11,519 nt of DNA from Irineochytrium annulatum (lineage: Eukaryota; Chytridiomycota; Chytridiomycetes; Chytridiales; Chytridiaceae), in NCBI GenBank assembly GCA_027600665.1, contig JADGJL010000971.1:1-11519 (forward strand). The letters run 5' to 3'. How positions within the stretch are numbered: the stretch's first letter is position 1; each line of letters opens with the position of its first letter. Under the pieces are notes generated by a model. That model was given only the letters and a program-made list of their open reading frames with translations. It was not told the origin of the DNA and made no database searches. Positions 8,935 through 11,519 of the stretch are shown piece by piece. Made by a program: the position numbers and the translations under genes.

Positions 8935-10405
8935 TGTCGGGAGCGTGCTAGTCGAAGTTGTTCTCTGCAGTTGAGATCACTTCAGGTTCCGCGAATGTCA
9001 AAGTTGGCGGGGTATTGGTGATCCCAGAGCTCTGAACGCACTCGGTCCTGCTAGATCCACTCCGGCATGCTTGTTAACGATAACGCCAGGGTCTATGGCG
9101 ACTTCACGGTCAACGTCTTCTGACCTCTCGACCCTTTCTTCCGATCAGATCGCTGTGCCCTGCACAGCTGCTTATATTCTCTTCGAGCGGGTATTTCGAT
9201 CTAAAGGCCGGGATCCTGTTCTCGTCGCAGGAGCTCTCGGTTGATTTGAACGCCAGCGAGCATCAGCACCTCAATTTGTCGAGTATGCGGTGGAGACGGA
9301 TTCGCCGCCTCGGACGCCGAAGATGGGTCATCGTTCTCGTCGAAGGATTGTCGTCTCCGCATCTGCCTCTGGTCAATTCGGACGCTGCAAGCCACGGACA
9401 GGATTCCAACAGCGCCGCCCAACTCTTCGAGAGGCTCTGAACAAGGTGGATGACCAAGGTGAATGAGGTCGCGGAGCCGAATTGGGCGCAAGCACTGGCA
9501 AAATTGCTTAACCGCCCTGGCCATTGTCCTTACCACCCCGATCTTTCCTGCTGGTACGCAGACGACAACCACCGCAAATATCTTCGGGAACGCACTGCAA
9601 TCGTCGGCCATATCCTACACAGCGGGCGAGGTTGGGGTTATGGCAATGCTCGTTAGGTGACCATCGGAGGACGTCAATGTCAATGCACTACAATTTTGTT
9701 GGCCGCAAGGTCCTCTTGATAGGGCGGTAAAAGCGGAATGCTTTAACGCTCATGGGGCATCCTTGCAATCTCTTTTGATATGGGGTACTTTCGGATATTC
9801 AGCTTTTTTCACATGAAACGTCAAGGCGGGTGCAAGTTCTGTCAGCCGTCTACACCCGTTCGCTCTTGGGTTCCCGTCATGAATTCTTGAAGTTACTTGC
9901 TGGGCTTCGGGCTTTATGTCGCGATACATTGACTGACGTAGAACTCACGGTGTACGTGTCCAACGTTGCTAAGGGCATCAATGAGTAACCTGAAGGTACT
10001 AACACTACATGCGAGCCACACAATCAGCACATGGGAGAAACGTTATTTAACCTTTGCCTCGACTCATTAGCATTCCTCGGTCACCTTACGTTGGCGGTGG
10101 ACAGTCGACAAACACATGAGGTGATGCCACTGATGAACACTATCAGTGGGATTTTTGGCCATGTGGGATAGCTTTTACTAATCAGTCTAACATTGCCGTC
10201 ACGCATTCATTGAAGTACTGCCAAGTATAAGTATTCTGCGGAAACTCCACCTCGTGCGGAAACTGTAATGAAACCATTCTTAAGCATGTCAATCGTTCGT
10301 TGACTGGCAAGATGATGAGACATCTCATCCAATCCATGTCACCGATTGCGCTGTCAAACTTGGCCCCATCCATTTCACGAATTTGATTGAAGCTTCCAAG
10401 CCGTG
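8935..10405. other. 1.5 kb stretch with unresolved coding potential
   Basis: It lies between the divergent DNAI4 and auxilin-like genes, so it includes both promoters. Several open frames look protein-like, but none could be joined into a model. Plus 9084-9440 is 118 codons without a stop, with GC-rich third positions, and includes GYFDLKAGILFSSQELSVDL. Plus 9450-9656 reads LLNRPGHCPYHPDLSCWYAD and minus 9201-9611 is 136 codons; these overlap. Plus 9779-9988 reads GSRHEFLKLLAGLRALCRD and continues in the same frame past one TAA to 10170. Minus 10182-10373 starts MDGAKFDSAIGDMDWM. In a genome with roughly 45-nt introns a gene could be hidden here, but the competing frames show how easily chance imitates one. 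I recognise no family. Confidence 0.3.
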
Positions 10406-11519
10406 ATGCAAGCAACCGGCCGATCCTACTCGCCGACGCGCCCCGCCGGCGCCGGCAACGGCAAGGCCCCCGATGCCTTCGAGAGCCTGGTGTCCTTTGG
10501 CCCTGCGAAGCCGAATCTCTCGACGATGACGCTGGAGCAGCGAAAACTGGCGAGCCAGGCCGCCGCGCCAGCACCGAACGCCTTCGACCAGCTGGCTCAG
10601 ATGCAGAACCGCCCGCTTTCTCCCAGCAACCCGCCGTTGCGCCAGCAACAGCAGTACAACCCGGGCCAGTCGGCGTTCAGCAGCTTGGAGGGTGTTGGCA
10701 TGTTCCCCCAGGCGTCGCCTCTGAGCACCCCGCCGCGATCCATGTCGCCCGGGATCGTCGGTGGCGTCATTAATGGCACGAGGGGCTCGCCTTACCACAA
10801 CAACCCGTCCGGCGGCTCGTTCCATTCGCCCGTGCCCATGGCCTCGTCGTCGCCGCATAACAAGATACCCATTGCCTCCAACGCTAGCGCGATGAACGCG
10901 AACTCGGGCGGTGCAGGCGGCAGCGGTACGTTCTGGGATCTCGACTACCTCTCCAAACCATCCGTATCGCCTCAGTTGTCCACGATACAACCAACGACGA
11001 CCACCAGCGATCCGTTCGAGATCTCGTTCCTCCAGACCACCAAGCCATCACCGACACAGGCACAGCCAGAGATCGACCCCTTCAGCGTGTTCGGCGGATC
11101 GTCGTTGAAGCCTATCAACGCTACCACAGCGACCGGTGCGTCAACCGACTACAGCGGCCAACATCGGAGACAGGCCTCGCCGCCAATCGCCACGCCGGCA
11201 CCCAGATCTGCGGCGACGTCGCCCATCCGAAGCCGTCAGCCGTCGCACGACCCGTCATCGAAGGACTTCAAGCTTGCGCAGGTGATGGAGATGGGCTTCG
11301 ACCTGGGCGCGTCCGAGATCGCGCTGGAGGCCGCAGGCGGGGACGTCGCTATGGCGATTGACCTTCTGGTCAAGAATCGGGAGGCGGACGGCGTTGAACG
11401 GGAGCGGGTGGCGCGCCGTGGGCGGGATAACGGTGGGGATTCGCACGGCTACCGGGACCGGAATTACCTCCGCGGGGGAGAGCCGTCGACTGGCGGTGGG
11501 GGTGGCGGTGGTGGTGGTG
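10406..11519 (+). CDS. SWA2: Auxilin-like clathrin-uncoating factor (Swa2/Ucp7 type), N-terminal part
   Basis: Auxilins recruit Hsp70 through a C-terminal J domain to strip clathrin from coated vesicles; fungal members add clathrin- and ubiquitin-binding elements. The frame is open from ATG 10406 (in-frame TGA six codons upstream) to the edge: 371 residues, no intron needed. Visible in order: AFESLVSFGPAKPN near the start; a long Pro/Ser/Gln/Asn-rich disordered region; FWDLDYL (about 176-182), a clathrin/adaptor-type acidic aromatic motif; DPF at 202-204 and again at 224-226, the adaptor-ear motif; then a UBA domain at about 286-325 (FKLAQVMEMGFD...IALEAAGGDVAMAIDLL) with the MGF loop and Asp-Val-Ala-x-Ala-Ile helix. 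After it come an Arg-rich segment and a Gly run. TPR and J domains would lie to the right, outside the window. An Ede1-like endocytic protein is the alternative, but there the UBA is at the very C-terminus. Confidence 0.78.
   Translation, partial: MQATGRSYSPTRPAGAGNGKAPDAFESLVSFGPAKPNLSTMTLEQRKLASQAAAPAPNAFDQLAQMQNRPLSPSNPPLRQQQQYNPGQSAFSSLEGVGMFPQASPLSTPPRSMSPGIVGGVINGTRGSPYHNNPSGGSFHSPVPMASSSPHNKIPIASNASAMNANSGGAGGSGTFWDLDYLSKPSVSPQLSTIQPTTTTSDPFEISFLQTTKPSPTQAQPEIDPFSVFGGSSLKPINATTATGASTDYSGQHRRQASPPIATPAPRSAATSPIRSRQPSHDPSSKDFKLAQVMEMGFDLGASEIALEAAGGDVAMAIDLLVKNREADGVERERVARRGRDNGGDSHGYRDRNYLRGGEPSTGGGGGGGGG
11489..11519 (+). repeat. Glycine-codon (GGT/GGN) low-complexity run
   Basis: The window ends in a run of GGN codons, mostly GGT, encoding at least eight glycines just after the Arg-rich segment of the auxilin-like protein. 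It is a likely length-variable linker and continues beyond the window. Confidence 0.7.

Noticed and set aside
10237..10264. Direct repeat TGCGGAAACT, two copies 18 bp apart
   Set aside because: Only ten bases and two copies, with no extended pattern or palindrome around it; it may be chance.

Overview
This 11.5 kb window is nuclear DNA of a flagellated (zoosporic) fungus, most likely a chytrid-type lineage. Three observations support this. (1) There is a complete homoserine O-acetyltransferase gene (MET2), an enzyme that animals lack. (2) There is an axonemal dynein intermediate chain (DNAI4/WDR78/IC138 type), which only organisms with motile cilia keep. (3) There is an auxilin-like protein with a UBA domain, a fungal architecture. 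The genes are split by many very short spliceosomal introns (about 38-63 nt, GT-AG with two GC-AG) with CTAAC/CTGAC-like branch sites. No bacterial features (Shine-Dalgarno sites, operons), tRNA, rRNA or CRISPR array were recognised.

Layout, left to right: 1-1078 (-), the N-terminal part of a His-rich coiled-coil protein that runs off the left edge. 1079-1209, a 131 bp divergent promoter gap. 1210-2702 (+), an unrecognised 349-aa protein in ten exons, one of them only 22 nt. 2703-3759, a gap without an intact gene, whose minus strand holds what looks like a frame-broken array of Myb/SANT repeats. 3760-5262 (+), MET2 in seven exons (412 aa). 5263-5439, a short convergent 3' region. 5440-8934 (-), DNAI4 in about thirteen exons (about 965 aa). 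8935-10405, a 1.5 kb stretch with several open frames but no gene model I can defend. 10406-11519 (+), the N-terminal part of an auxilin-like clathrin-uncoating factor that runs off the right edge.

The genes do not form a pathway: methionine biosynthesis, flagellar motility and clathrin traffic simply sit side by side. I built the exon models by hand, requiring splice sites, reading phase and family similarity to agree. All phases close for MET2 (412 codons plus stop), DNAI4 (965 plus stop) and the unknown gene (349 plus stop). The weakest points are the DNAI4 first exon, the DNAI4 junction near 8299-8353, and everything in 8935-10405. I see no convincing undescribed system. The observations most worth checking are the Myb-like remnant, the stop-free introns whose lengths are multiples of three, and the unresolved 1.5 kb stretch.
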